Source: DATMNI01 sp035570275
GTDB taxonomy: Bacteria > Acidobacteriota > Terriglobia > Bryobacterales > Bryobacteraceae
DNA length: 64,000 nt
Direction of reading: 5' to 3'
Assembly: GCA_035570275.1 (NCBI GenBank)
Contig: DATMNI010000440.1
Span: 1 to 64,000 of the forward strand
Part shown: positions 22,436 through 32,200 of the stretch, in pieces
Position numbering within the stretch: the first letter of the stretch is position 1
Layout of the letters: each line of letters starts with the position of its first letter
The notes under the pieces: model-generated
What the model was told of the DNA's origin: nothing
Database searches by the model: none
Seen by the model: only the letters and a program-made list of their open reading frames with translations
Program-made: the position numbers and the translations under genes

Positions 22436-24612
22436 AAGGTTATGTGGGGCAGGTTGCCAACCTGCGATTTGTGGGGCAGGTTGATAACCTGCGGCGGATT
22501 GGCAATCCGCCTGCCGCTATACTAATTTCCGCCGCTTTCCTAATCGCACTCACTCTCCCGGCCCAAACTCTTGACCAGGCCGAATCCCTCTGGAAAGCCC
22601 GCCGCTATCAGGAGGCCAACGAGGTCTTCAAGCAGTTGGTGGCTCAGCATCCCGAGAACGCCGACTACAAGGTTCGCTGGGGCCGCCTCTACCTTGACCA
22701 CTGGCAGCCCAAAATCGCCGCCGATCTCTTCAACGAAGCACTGGCGATCAAGAAGGATCACGCCGGCGCCTTCCTCGGGATGGCGCTGGTGGCTGCCGAC
22801 GGATACGAAAGCCGCGCCGCGGATCTGGCCAACAAGGCCCTGGAATCCGATCCCAAACTGCTGGAAGCCCAGGAACTGCTGGCCCGCCTGGCGCTGGAGG
22901 ACAACACTCCGTCCAAGGCCGCCGCGGAGGCCAAGAAGGCTCTCGAGATTGACCCCAACGCAGTCCAGGCCAAGGCCATCCTCGCCAGCATCGACTGGCT
23001 GGCCGATAAGAAGGAAACCACGTGGGATCCGCACACGGCTCGCGGCTATGAAACCGTGGGCCATTTCTTCGTGATCAACCGCCGCTATCTGGAGGGCATC
23101 CAGTATTACCGCAAAGCCATCGAACTGGACCCCACGCTGTACAGCGCGCGTTCCCAACTGGGCATCAACCTCATGCGGCAGGGCCAGGAGGAAGAGGCTT
23201 ACAAGCAACTCGAAACCTGTTTCACCAATGGTTTCCAGGACGACGCCACGAAGAACTCGCTGGTCCTGATGGACAGCTATAAGAACTTCGTGACCTTCAA
23301 GACCGATAACACAGTCCTGAAGCTGCACAAGAAAGAAGCCGAACTTCTGCACCCGTATTTTGAATCGGAGATGCAGCGCGCCATCGCCACCTACGAGAAG
23401 AAGTACAAGTTGAAGCTGGAGCAGCCGGTGCAGGTGGAGGTCTACCCCGATCACGAAGACTTCGCCGTCCGCACCATGGGGATGCCCGGATTAGGCGCGC
23501 TGGGCGTCACCTTCGGCTACTCCATAGCCATGGACAGCCCTTCCGGCCGCAAGCCTGGCAGTTTCCACTGGGCCTCCACGCTGTGGCACGAAATGAGCCA
23601 CGTCTACACTCTCACCGCTACCGGGCACAAAGTGCCGCGCTGGTTCACGGAAGGTCTGGCGGTCCACGAAGAGACGGCCATTTCGCCCGATTGGGGCGAC
23701 CGCCTGTCGCCGGATGTCATCGCCGCCATCAAGGGCAAAAAACTGCTGCCCATTATGGAACTGGACCGCGGATTCATTCACCCGGTGTCGCCGCCCCAGG
23801 TGATCGTGAGCTATTTCCAGGGCGGCCGCATCTGCGATTTCATCGACGAGAAGTGGGGTTGGGACACGCTGCTGGCCATGCTGCACGATTTCGGCGCCGG
23901 CGAAAACACCTACACCGTGGTGACCAAGGAACTCAAGATCGAACCGGACGAGTTCGACAGGCGCTTCCTGGAGTACATCGATGCCAGCACCAAGAACGTG
24001 GTGGAGCACTTCGACGAATGGAAGAAGGGCCTCAAGAAGGTGGTCGAACTGGCCGCCGCCAAGGACTACGACGGCGTGATCAAAGAAGGCACGCCCATCC
24101 GCGACATGTACCCGGACTACGTGGAAGAGCACAGCGTCTACGAAGAGCTGGCCCATGCCTACATCGCCAAGGGCAACAAGCCGGCCGCCGTCGCCGAACT
24201 GGAACGTTACGCCAAGATCGGCGGGCGCGAGCCGGAAAGCCTCAAGCTGCTGGCCAAGGAGTTGGTAGCCGCCGGCCGCAAGAAAGATGCCGCCGATGTG
24301 CTCAACCGGTTGAACTTCGTCTACCCCATGGACACCGACGCGCACCGCACGCTGGGTGGGCTTTGGCTGGAACAGGGCAACTTCCCCGGCGCCATCCGCG
24401 AATACCGGGCGGTGCTGGCCCATGTCCCGGTGCAGGACCCTGCGCAATCGCACTACGACCTGGCGCGCGCCTACCACGCGAATCATCAGCCCGACCAGGC
24501 TAACGAAGAGGTGCTGGCAGCCCTGGAAGCTGCCCCCGGGTTCCGCCCCGCCCAGAAGCTCTTGTTAGAATTGAGCACGACCGCCGAGAAACCAATCGGC
24601 GAAAAAAAATAA
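22432..24612 (+). CDS. TPR protein with gluzincin (peptidase MA-like) domain
   Basis: A 726-residue exported protein. TPR helices (residues ~45-270) precede a zinc-peptidase domain with STLWHEMSHVYTLTATGH near residue 385 (HEMSH, the two His ligands and Glu) and FTEGLAVHEE about 20 residues later (third ligand). More TPRs follow to the end (residues ~590-715). The start is unusual: GTG 22432 leads through a family A repeat translated as GQVANLRFVGQVDNLRRIGN before the signal core ILISAAFLIALTLPAQ. GTG 22444 and 22471, both supplied by the repeat, are alternatives. It overlaps the caspase-like gene by four bases. Confidence 0.82.
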   Translation: MKGYVGQVANLRFVGQVDNLRRIGNPPAAILISAAFLIALTLPAQTLDQAESLWKARRYQEANEVFKQLVAQHPENADYKVRWGRLYLDHWQPKIAADLFNEALAIKKDHAGAFLGMALVAADGYESRAADLANKALESDPKLLEAQELLARLALEDNTPSKAAAEAKKALEIDPNAVQAKAILASIDWLADKKETTWDPHTARGYETVGHFFVINRRYLEGIQYYRKAIELDPTLYSARSQLGINLMRQGQEEEAYKQLETCFTNGFQDDATKNSLVLMDSYKNFVTFKTDNTVLKLHKKEAELLHPYFESEMQRAIATYEKKYKLKLEQPVQVEVYPDHEDFAVRTMGMPGLGALGVTFGYSIAMDSPSGRKPGSFHWASTLWHEMSHVYTLTATGHKVPRWFTEGLAVHEETAISPDWGDRLSPDVIAAIKGKKLLPIMELDRGFIHPVSPPQVIVSYFQGGRICDFIDEKWGWDTLLAMLHDFGAGENTYTVVTKELKIEPDEFDRRFLEYIDASTKNVVEHFDEWKKGLKKVVELAAAKDYDGVIKEGTPIRDMYPDYVEEHSVYEELAHAYIAKGNKPAAVAELERYAKIGGREPESLKLLAKELVAAGRKKDAADVLNRLNFVYPMDTDAHRTLGGLWLEQGNFPGAIREYRAVLAHVPVQDPAQSHYDLARAYHANHQPDQANEEVLAALEAAPGFRPAQKLLLELSTTAEKPIGEKK
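22444..22515 (+). repeat. Dispersed palindromic repeat family A, copy 2 (in the 5' end of a gene)
   Basis: Two successive GTGGGGCAGGTTG..AACCTGCG units are followed by GGCGGATTGGCAATCCGCC. The element sits entirely within the leader codons of the TPR-gluzincin gene. It is in frame, so it supplies both candidate GTG start codons and about 25 residues upstream of the signal peptide. Confidence 0.85.
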
Positions 24613-24625
24613 GATTGGACCGAAC

Positions 24626-25651
24626 ATGTCAACAACCGTGCCGCAGCAGTTGGAGCCTGAAGTATTGAGATCGCGCATTGCGCGCTTCCGCCAGGTGCAG
24701 AGTGAGATCGTGGGGCAGGTACGCCGCGTGATCGTCGGGCAGGAGGAGGTTTTGGAGCAGGTGATGATCGCCCTGTTTGTGGGCGGCCATTGCCTGATCA
24801 CCGGCTTGCCGGGCACCGCCAAGACGCTGCTGGTGCGGACCCTGTCACAGACTCTGGGTTTGCTTTTCAAGCGCATTCAGTTCACGCCCGATCTGATGCC
24901 GAGCGACATCACCGGCACCGACATAATCGAAGAGGATCCGGCCAACGGCCGCCGCACCTGGACTTTCGTCCAGGGCCCGATCTTCGGCAACATCCTGCTG
25001 GCCGACGAAATCAACCGGACCCCGCCCAAGACGCAGAGCGCGCTGCTCGAAGCCATGCAGGAACGCTCCTGCACGGTGCGCGGCAACATGTACACGCTGC
25101 CCAACCCGTTCTTCGTGCTGGCTACGCAAAACCCCATCGAACTGGAGGGCACCTACCCTCTGCCCGAAGCCCAGCTCGACCGTTTTTTGTTCAACGTAAT
25201 TCTGGGATACCTGACCGCCGACGAAGAGATGCAGGTGGTGGATCTCACCACCGTAACCACCATCCCGCAAGCCGACCCGGTGACCAACGCCGCGGAAATC
25301 CTGGACTTCCAGCAGTTGGTGCGCATGGTTCCGATCGGCGAAAGCGTAGCCCGCCACGCCATCGACCTGGTCCGCGCCTCCCGCAGCAGTGACGAAACCG
25401 CCCCCGACTTCGTCAAAAAGTATGTAAACTACGGCGCCAGCGTCCGCGCCGCCCAATTCCTGGTATTAGCCGCGAAGGCGAGGAGCTTGATGAAGGGCCG
25501 TTACCACGTGAGTTACGAGGATGTGCGGGCGGTCTACATTCCGGTGTTGCGTCACCGCATCCTGCTTAATTTCCACGCCGAAAGCGACCGCATGAAGCAG
25601 GACGATATTTTGAAGAAGTTGTTGGAGTGGAAGGGGGCGCCTCGGGACTAA
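24626..25651 (+). CDS. MoxR-family AAA+ ATPase
   Basis: The 341-residue protein has the MoxR (AAA_3) core: Walker A in GLPGTAKTLLVRT near residue 57, Walker B in ILLADEINRTPPKTQSALLEA near residue 125, sensor 1 in VLATQNPIE, and the arginine-finger/linker region LPEAQLDRFLF. MoxR ATPases act as chaperones for metal-cofactor insertion or complex assembly, together with vWA proteins such as those encoded downstream. It follows the TPR gene after 13 bases. In related clusters the DUF58 gene comes directly next; here it is displaced by an inserted element. Confidence 0.93.
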   Translation: MSTTVPQQLEPEVLRSRIARFRQVQSEIVGQVRRVIVGQEEVLEQVMIALFVGGHCLITGLPGTAKTLLVRTLSQTLGLLFKRIQFTPDLMPSDITGTDIIEEDPANGRRTWTFVQGPIFGNILLADEINRTPPKTQSALLEAMQERSCTVRGNMYTLPNPFFVLATQNPIELEGTYPLPEAQLDRFLFNVILGYLTADEEMQVVDLTTVTTIPQADPVTNAAEILDFQQLVRMVPIGESVARHAIDLVRASRSSDETAPDFVKKYVNYGASVRAAQFLVLAAKARSLMKGRYHVSYEDVRAVYIPVLRHRILLNFHAESDRMKQDDILKKLLEWKGAPRD

Positions 25652-25678
25652 CGGGGTGGTTTCACTACAGGTTGTGGA

Positions 25679-26304
25679 TTCACCGCCGAGACGCGGAGAC
25701 GCTGAGGAAAGCGCGGAGAACTGCTGGGAAAAATGAGGGTTGAATCAAAGTCAACACCTGAGATCGCAAAGGGAGCAGAGACACTCTCGCCTCCTCGGGC
25801 TTCTGCGTCGGTGGAGAACGCCTTAACTCAAGAGATTATTGGAGCCGCCATCGAAGTTCATCGGCATTTGGGACCAGGGCTGTTGGAAACGGCGTACGAA
25901 GAGTGCCTTTGTTACGAATTGAGCCGGCGGGCGGTCCAGTTTCAACGGCAGGTTGCCCTGCCGGTTTACTATAAGGGCCTCAAACTAGACTGCGGTTACA
26001 AATTGGATCTGGTGGTAGAAGACTCGGTGGTGGTGGAACTCAAAGCCATTGAGGAGTTGCTTCCCGTTCATTCCGCTCAACTCCTGACTTACTTGAAATC
26101 CTCCGGCAAACGAGTTGGCATTCTGATCAACTTCAATGTCCCCGTCCTGACCAAAGGCCTTAAGAGAATGGTGAATCACTACATCGAGTCCCCGATGGCA
26201 GATAGTGTCTCTGCTTCCTCTGCGCACCAACCCGAAGGAGATTCGATTCCTGATTCTCTCTCTACTCTGCGTTTTCCTCCGCGTCTCAGCGACTCTGCGG
26301 TGAA
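25679..26304. mobile_element. GxxExxY cassette with nested terminal inverted repeats
   Basis: The outer ends 25679-25717 and 26266-26304 are inverted copies of each other (core GAGACGC.GAGGAAA) with about six or seven differences over ~38 bp. Inner ends 25766-25785 and 26204-26223 (core GCAGAGACACT) form a second inverted pair. The only gene inside is the GxxExxY nuclease-like gene, and there is no transposase. The unit sits exactly between moxR and DUF58, breaking an otherwise tightly packed operon. I interpret it as a non-autonomous mobile cassette. Confidence 0.7.
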
Positions 26305-26320
26305 AAGAGACCCCCGCTAA
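25733..26320 (+). CDS. GxxExxY-family protein (PD-(D/E)XK nuclease-like)
   Basis: The conserved core runs from about residue 27 to 150: ENALTQEIIGAAIEVHRHLG, GPGLLETAYEECL (the GxxExxY motif), YKLDLVVED and VVELKAIEEL. The latter two supply the Asp...ExK arrangement of PDDEXK_3 nucleases (TIGR04256/PF13366). No function is established for the family. Typical members are ~125-140 aa and begin near ENALTQ, so GTG 25811 may be the ancestral start, although ATG 25733 has GGGAA upstream. The extra C-terminus is translated from the right inverted repeat. Its stop overlaps the DUF58 ATG by one base. Confidence 0.88.
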   Translation: MRVESKSTPEIAKGAETLSPPRASASVENALTQEIIGAAIEVHRHLGPGLLETAYEECLCYELSRRAVQFQRQVALPVYYKGLKLDCGYKLDLVVEDSVVVELKAIEELLPVHSAQLLTYLKSSGKRVGILINFNVPVLTKGLKRMVNHYIESPMADSVSASSAHQPEGDSIPDSLSTLRFPPRLSDSAVKRDPR

Positions 26321-27210
26321 TGCTCCAGCGCTTCCTGGACCCAGCCACGTTAGCCTCTATCTCCAGTCTCGACCTGGTCGCTAAGACCGTGGTCGATGGC
26401 TTCGTGGCCGGTCTCCACCGCTCGCCCGATTTCGGTTTCTCCCAGGAATTCGCCGAGTACCGCGCCTACGCCGAAGGCGATGACCTCCGCCATGTCGATT
26501 GGAACGTCTTCGCCCGCACCGATAAGTGCTTCCTCAAGCGCTATAAAGGCGAGACCAATTCCCAGCTCCTGCTGCTGCTCGATACTTCGGCCTCCATGAG
26601 CTATTCCTCGCAGGGTGTCACGAAACTGGACTACGCGCAGTTCCTGGCCGCCTCACTCTGCTACATGGCCAATGGCCAGCGCGACGCCGCGGGGCTCATC
26701 ATCTTTGATGCGGATGTCACCAACTACGTGGCGCCGTCTACCCGCCAGGGCCAACTCTTCCGCCTGCTGCACGCCATCGAAAAGGTGGTGCCGGGGACCC
26801 ATACCGATTTCACCAAGCCGTTTGTGCACTTCCAGAACTTCCTGCACCGGCGCGGCATCGTCGTGGTCATGTCCGACTTCTATGAAGACCCCGAGGTGAT
26901 CGTCCAGACCGTGGAGCCGCTGCGCTACAAGGGCAATGAGGTGATCCTTTTTCATATGCTCGATCCGCAGGAAATCAAGCCGAAGTTCCGCGAACCCGTG
27001 CTGCTGGTGGATATGGAACACACCACCGAAGCCATGGAAGTGTCACCGGAGTACGCGCGCAACGAATACCGCCGCAAGATCGATTCGCACATCGAAACCC
27101 TGCGTTCTAAAGCCAAAGGGGCGGGAATGGACTACTTCCTGATGAATACCGGGCGGCCCCTGGATGAAGGGCTGCGGGAATACCTCGCCGTGCGCAGGGG
27201 TAGGTTTTAG
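26320..27210 (+). CDS. DUF58 domain protein
   Basis: The 296-residue product has the DUF58 hallmark EYRAYAEGDDLRHVDWNVFAR near residue 45, followed by a vWA-like fold with LLLLLDTSASMSYSS near residue 85 and IVVVMSDFYEDPE near residue 185. DUF58 proteins accompany MoxR ATPases and BatA-type membrane proteins and are thought to bridge the ATPase and its membrane targets. ATG 26320 shares one base with the stop of the inserted gene, so translation of DUF58 may now depend on reading through the cassette. Confidence 0.92.
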   Translation: MLQRFLDPATLASISSLDLVAKTVVDGFVAGLHRSPDFGFSQEFAEYRAYAEGDDLRHVDWNVFARTDKCFLKRYKGETNSQLLLLLDTSASMSYSSQGVTKLDYAQFLAASLCYMANGQRDAAGLIIFDADVTNYVAPSTRQGQLFRLLHAIEKVVPGTHTDFTKPFVHFQNFLHRRGIVVVMSDFYEDPEVIVQTVEPLRYKGNEVILFHMLDPQEIKPKFREPVLLVDMEHTTEAMEVSPEYARNEYRRKIDSHIETLRSKAKGAGMDYFLMNTGRPLDEGLREYLAVRRGRF

Positions 27211-27230
27211 CGAATGGGACGGTTCTAGCG

Positions 27231-29240
27231 ATGGGATTCCTCACGCCATGGTTTCTGGCCGGCGCGTTAGCCGTGGGGCTGCCGGTCTGGCTGCACCTGC
27301 TCAAAAAGCACAAGACCACGCCGCTGCCCTTCAGCTCGCTGATGTTCTTCGAACGGCGCACGCAAAGTTCCATCAAGCACCGGCGGCTGCGCTACCTGCT
27401 GTTGTTCGCGGCGCGCCTGGCCCTGGTGGCGCTCATCGTGCTGGCCTTCGCCCATCCTTACGTGCGCCAGACGGTGGCGGCTTCCAGACGCCAGGGCGAA
27501 GTGACCGTGCTGGCCATCGACAACTCGCTCAGCATGCGCGCCTCAGGCCGGCTGCAGCAGGCTAAAGCCGCCGCCAAATCGCTGGCCGGCGGGTTACGAG
27601 CAGGCCAGCGCGCGCAGGTGCTGGCCTGCAGTTCGCGCGTGCAGGCGATGAGCGAAATCACCGACGACCACAACGCGCTCAACGCCGCCATCGATGCCAT
27701 TGAACCCTCCGACGCACGCACGTCCTACGCCGAACTGGCGCGCTCGCTGCGCTCCATCTCGCAATCCATCCACCTGCCTCTGGCCGTGCACCTCTATTCG
27801 GACATGCAGTTGACCGGGTGGCCGCAGAACTTCAACGACCTGCGCTTGAATGCCGACGTGCAACTCCAGCCGCACAACATAGGCGCCAGGGAAACCCCCA
27901 ACTTCGCGGTGGAAAACGTGGTGGCGCCGCGGCGTGTGTATGACAGCAAAAAGCAGCGCGTGCTGGTCACGGTGGCGGGCTTCGGCACTAAGAAGGCCGC
28001 GCGCAGCGTGTCATTGGTCCTCAATGGGCGCGTCACCGAAACCAAGCAGGTGGAGGTTCCCGAAAACGGCCGCGCTCCGGTGGAATTCCTCTCGCTCGAC
28101 GTGCCTTACGGCCGCAACAAGGGCGAAGTGCGGATCGATTCCGGCGACACCCTGCCGGCCGACGATGTCTTCTATTTCTCCGTGGAGCGCTCCGATCCGC
28201 GCCACGCGCTGTTCGTTCAGGAGACCGCCGGCAGCCGCGGGCTGCTGTATTTCAAGTCGGCGCTCGAAGCCTCGGGCCAGTCGGCTTTTGAGATCGATCC
28301 GGCCACCGTGGACCAGACCACCAATCTCTCGGCCGCCCGGTACGCTTTCGTGGTGCTCTCGGACGTCGGCGCGCTGCCTGCGCCTTTTGAAAACCAACTG
28401 CGCGACTACGTGCGCGCCGGCGGCAGCGTGCTGATCTCGCTGGGCCACATGTCCGTGGGGAAGAGCAAAGTGCCCGTCAGCGGTGAAGCCATTGGCGAGG
28501 CGCGCTACATGGGGCGTGAGGGCGAACGCTTCCAGACCGCGGCGTGGCTGGACACGTCGCATCCCTCCATCCTCAAGGATGACCACTGGGACGACGTGAA
28601 ATTCTACCAGGTGATCCACGTCACGCCGGGTACTTCGCGGGTGGCGGCCAAACTGGCCGACCAGACGCCGCTGCTGCTCGATCAGCAGATCGGCGAGGGC
28701 CACGTGCTGGTCTTCGCCTCCACGTTCGATAACATCGCCAACGATTTTCCGCTGCACTCTTCCTTTGTGCCATTCATCGAACAGACAGCGCGGTATCTGG
28801 GACGGCTGGACGCCGGGCCATCCAGCATGCTGGTGGGGGCTTTCGAGGAATTGCGCGATTCCAAAGAGAAGGGCGCGGCCGTGGACGTGGTCGACCCGAA
28901 GGGCGAGCGCGCCCTGAATCTGGAAGAGGCCACCAAGGCGCAGAACATCCAGTTCACCATGGCCGGATTTTACGATATCCGGCGGCCCAACGGCCGCAAT
29001 GAACTGGTGGCGGTGAATTCCGACCGCCACGAATCCGATTTAACACCTGTTCCCCAAGAGAGCCTCACGCTGTGGCAGAATACCGCCCAAGGGGCCGCGG
29101 GCGGAGAGGGTGGTACGGTATCCGACGAACAGAAGCCACGGTCTTTATGGTGGTATGTCATGCTAGGAGTGTTGGCACTGGCGGTAGCCGAATCGTTACT
29201 GGGTAATCAACATCTTTCCGTTAATAAAGAGGCGGCATGA
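27231..29240 (+). CDS. BatA-like membrane protein with vWA domain
   Basis: The 669-residue protein begins with the aerotolerance-regulator N-terminal motif (MGFLTPWFLAGALAVGLPVW, FSSLMFFERR) and two membrane helices. A vWA-like domain follows (VLAIDNSLSMRASG near residue 95), then CARDB-like beta domains and a GATase-like C-terminal segment (YVRAGGSVLISLGHM). A last TM helix lies near residue 645. It is a membrane anchor of the MoxR system. It overlaps the next gene by four bases (ATGA). Confidence 0.87.
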   Translation: MGFLTPWFLAGALAVGLPVWLHLLKKHKTTPLPFSSLMFFERRTQSSIKHRRLRYLLLFAARLALVALIVLAFAHPYVRQTVAASRRQGEVTVLAIDNSLSMRASGRLQQAKAAAKSLAGGLRAGQRAQVLACSSRVQAMSEITDDHNALNAAIDAIEPSDARTSYAELARSLRSISQSIHLPLAVHLYSDMQLTGWPQNFNDLRLNADVQLQPHNIGARETPNFAVENVVAPRRVYDSKKQRVLVTVAGFGTKKAARSVSLVLNGRVTETKQVEVPENGRAPVEFLSLDVPYGRNKGEVRIDSGDTLPADDVFYFSVERSDPRHALFVQETAGSRGLLYFKSALEASGQSAFEIDPATVDQTTNLSAARYAFVVLSDVGALPAPFENQLRDYVRAGGSVLISLGHMSVGKSKVPVSGEAIGEARYMGREGERFQTAAWLDTSHPSILKDDHWDDVKFYQVIHVTPGTSRVAAKLADQTPLLLDQQIGEGHVLVFASTFDNIANDFPLHSSFVPFIEQTARYLGRLDAGPSSMLVGAFEELRDSKEKGAAVDVVDPKGERALNLEEATKAQNIQFTMAGFYDIRRPNGRNELVAVNSDRHESDLTPVPQESLTLWQNTAQGAAGGEGGTVSDEQKPRSLWWYVMLGVLALAVAESLLGNQHLSVNKEAA

Positions 29241-32200
29241 AACCTTTGGATCGCTTATCCGAGTACCTGGGCGTCATTGAGCGCCGGATGCGGCTGCTGG
29301 CGCTGACGCGCGGCGCGGCTGTAACCGCGGCTCTGGCTTTGGCTCTCACCGTGGTGGCGGTGCTGGTGGCAAACCAGTTCGCCTTTTCGAACCCGAGCGT
29401 GATCGGCGCGCGGGTCTTCCTTTTCCTCGGATTGGCCCTGGCCCTGGCGGCGGCCCTGATCGTACCGGTGATCCGCCTCAACCGCCGGCGCGCGGCCCGT
29501 GAAGCCGAGAGCAAGTGCCCGCAGTTTGAAGAGCGCCTGCTCACCTTCACGGAGAAGATGGAGCAGAATCCGGGCGATCCTTTCCTGGAACTGCTGGCCG
29601 ACGACACGCTTGCAGTGTCGCAGACCGCGGACCCGAAGGCCGTCACCAAGAACTCCTGGATCTTCGGCTTTTCCTCGGCCGCGATCGTTTCGGCCATGGT
29701 GCTGATCTGGCTTGGCGTGTCCGGCCCGGGCTTCCTGGGCTACGGCACTTCCTTGTTATGGGGCGGTCTGCCCAAGGGCGAGATGAAGCCCTTCTACGCC
29801 GTCCAGGTGCAACCCGGCAACAAGACCGTGCGCAAACGCTCCGACCAGGCGATCACCGCGCGGCTCATCGGTTTCACGTCGCCCAAGGTGCGGTTCTTCG
29901 GCAAGTACGCCAGCGCTTCCCAATGGGAGCAGGCCGAAATGGCCACCGAACCCGGCGGCTCCAATTACCAGTTCATGATCGCCGGCGTGCCGGAAACCCT
30001 CTCGTATTACGTGGAGGCCGGCGGAGTGAAGTCGGAAGTTTACAAGATGACCGTGGTTGACTTGCCGGCCGTGAAGAAGATCAAGGTGGTCTATCACTAC
30101 CCGGTGTGGCTTGGGATGAAGGATGCGGTAGAGGATCCCGGCGGCGACCTGCGCGCCGTGGAAGGAACGCGCGCGGAGGTCTTCGTCCAGACCGACAGAA
30201 CTTTGGCCAACGGCGTGATCGTGCTGGACGATGGGTCGAAACTGCCGCTCAAGCTGGGCGCCACCGGGCTCTCGGCCGCAGTGCCGATCCAGAAGGACGG
30301 GTTGTACCACATCGCCGCGATCGAAAACGGCGAGGACGTGCGGCTCAGCGAAGACTACTTCATCGAAGCCATGAAGGACCGTCCGCCCGAGGTGAAGATC
30401 ACGCGGCCGGGCCGCGACTTCAAGGCATCGCCGATTGAGGAAGTGACCGTCCAGGTGGACGCCAAGGACGATTTCGGCCTGAAGAGCGTTGAACTGCACT
30501 ACTCCGTGAACGGCGGACCCGACAAGACGGCACCGATGATGCAATCCAAGGACGGCAAGACTTCCTCCGGCTCCACCACTCTGGCGCTGGAAGATTTCAA
30601 GCTGGAACCGGGCGACGTGGTCAGCATTTACGCGGTGGCCAAAGACGCCCGCACTTCATCCAGCACCGACATCTACTTCATCGAAGCGCAGCCGTTCGAG
30701 AAGAACTATTCGCAATCGCAGCAGGCCGGCGGCGGGGGCGGGGGCGGCGGCGACGACGACGATCAGCAGAACCAGATTTCGCAGCGCCAGAAGGAAATCA
30801 TCGCCGCCACGTGGAACCAGCTCAAGGGAACCGGCGCCAAGGGCACGGAGGCGGAGAATGCGACTTTCCTGGCGGCCATGCAAGCCAAATTGCGCGACCA
30901 GGCCAAGTCCCTGGCGGAACGCATGAAGGCCCGCCAACTGGAAGGCGCGGGCGATTCCTTCAAGAGCTTTGTGACGGATATGGAACTGGCGGTGAACGCC
31001 ATGGGACCGGCCGCGGATAAGTTGAAGACCGCCAAGTGGCAGGATGCGCTGGGTCCGGAGCAGAAGGCGCTGCAGTACCTGATGCGTGCCGAGGCCACCT
31101 TCCGCGACATTCAGGTAGCCTTCGGCCGCCAGGGCGGCGGCGGTGGCGGCGCGGGCGGCGGCGCTGGTGCGCGCGACCTGGAAGGGCTTTTCGATCTGGA
31201 ACTGGATACCGAAAAGAACCAGTACGAGAGTTCTCAGGGGGCGCAATCGGCCCAGCAGCAGCGGCAGAAAGAGATTGACGCCGCGATGGAGAAGCTGAAA
31301 CAGTTGGCGCAGCGCCAGCAGGAACTGGCCGACCAGCAGCGCAAGAACCAGCAGCAGACTTCGCAGCAGCGGTGGCAGCAGGAAATGCTGCGGCGCGAAG
31401 CCGAACAGTTGAAGCAGCAGTTGGAAAAACTGACGCGGCAGGAGCAGGGCCAGTTGAGCCGCGGGCAACAGGGCCAGCAGGGTCAGCAAGGACAGCAGGG
31501 ACAACAAGGTCAACAGGGCCAACAAGGTCAACAGGGCCAGCAAGGTCAGCAGGGACAGCAGGGACAACAGGGACAGCAGGGGCAACAAGGCCAGCAGGGG
31601 CAACAAGGTCAACAAGGTCAACAAGGACAGCAAGGTCAGCAGGGTCAGCAAGGACAACAGGGTCAGCAAGGACAACAGGGCCAGCAGGGGCAACAGGGTC
31701 AACAGGGCCAGCAATCGGCTCAACAGCGCATGCAGCAGCAGATGCAACAGCAGACGGGTGGAGTCCGCGGCGCCAACCCGCAACAGTTGCAGCGGACCCT
31801 GGATCAGCTTACGCAGGCATTGGACGATATGCGGCAAGCCGCATCGTCGCAACAGGCCGGCACCCCGCAAGGCGACGCGCAGGCCCGGCGCGCGGCCGAC
31901 CGGTTGAAGGAAGCTGCGCAATCGATGTCTTCCCAGCGCAGCAAGGAATCCAGCAACCAGGTACAGGAACTGGCGCAGCAGGCCGACGAATTGGTCCGCC
32001 GCCAGCAGGCTTTCGAGGGCGAAATGCGCAAGGGCTTCGGCCCGCAGAGCCAGGGTGTGACGCGCGAGCAGGCCAACCAGCTTGCCGGAGAAAAGGAAGG
32101 CGAGATTCAGGACCTGAAGAAGCTTGAGCAGGGCATGCAGTCTGCCGTGCGCGATCTGCAGAACTCGCAGCGCAAGGCCGCCACCAAGATGCGCGACGCG

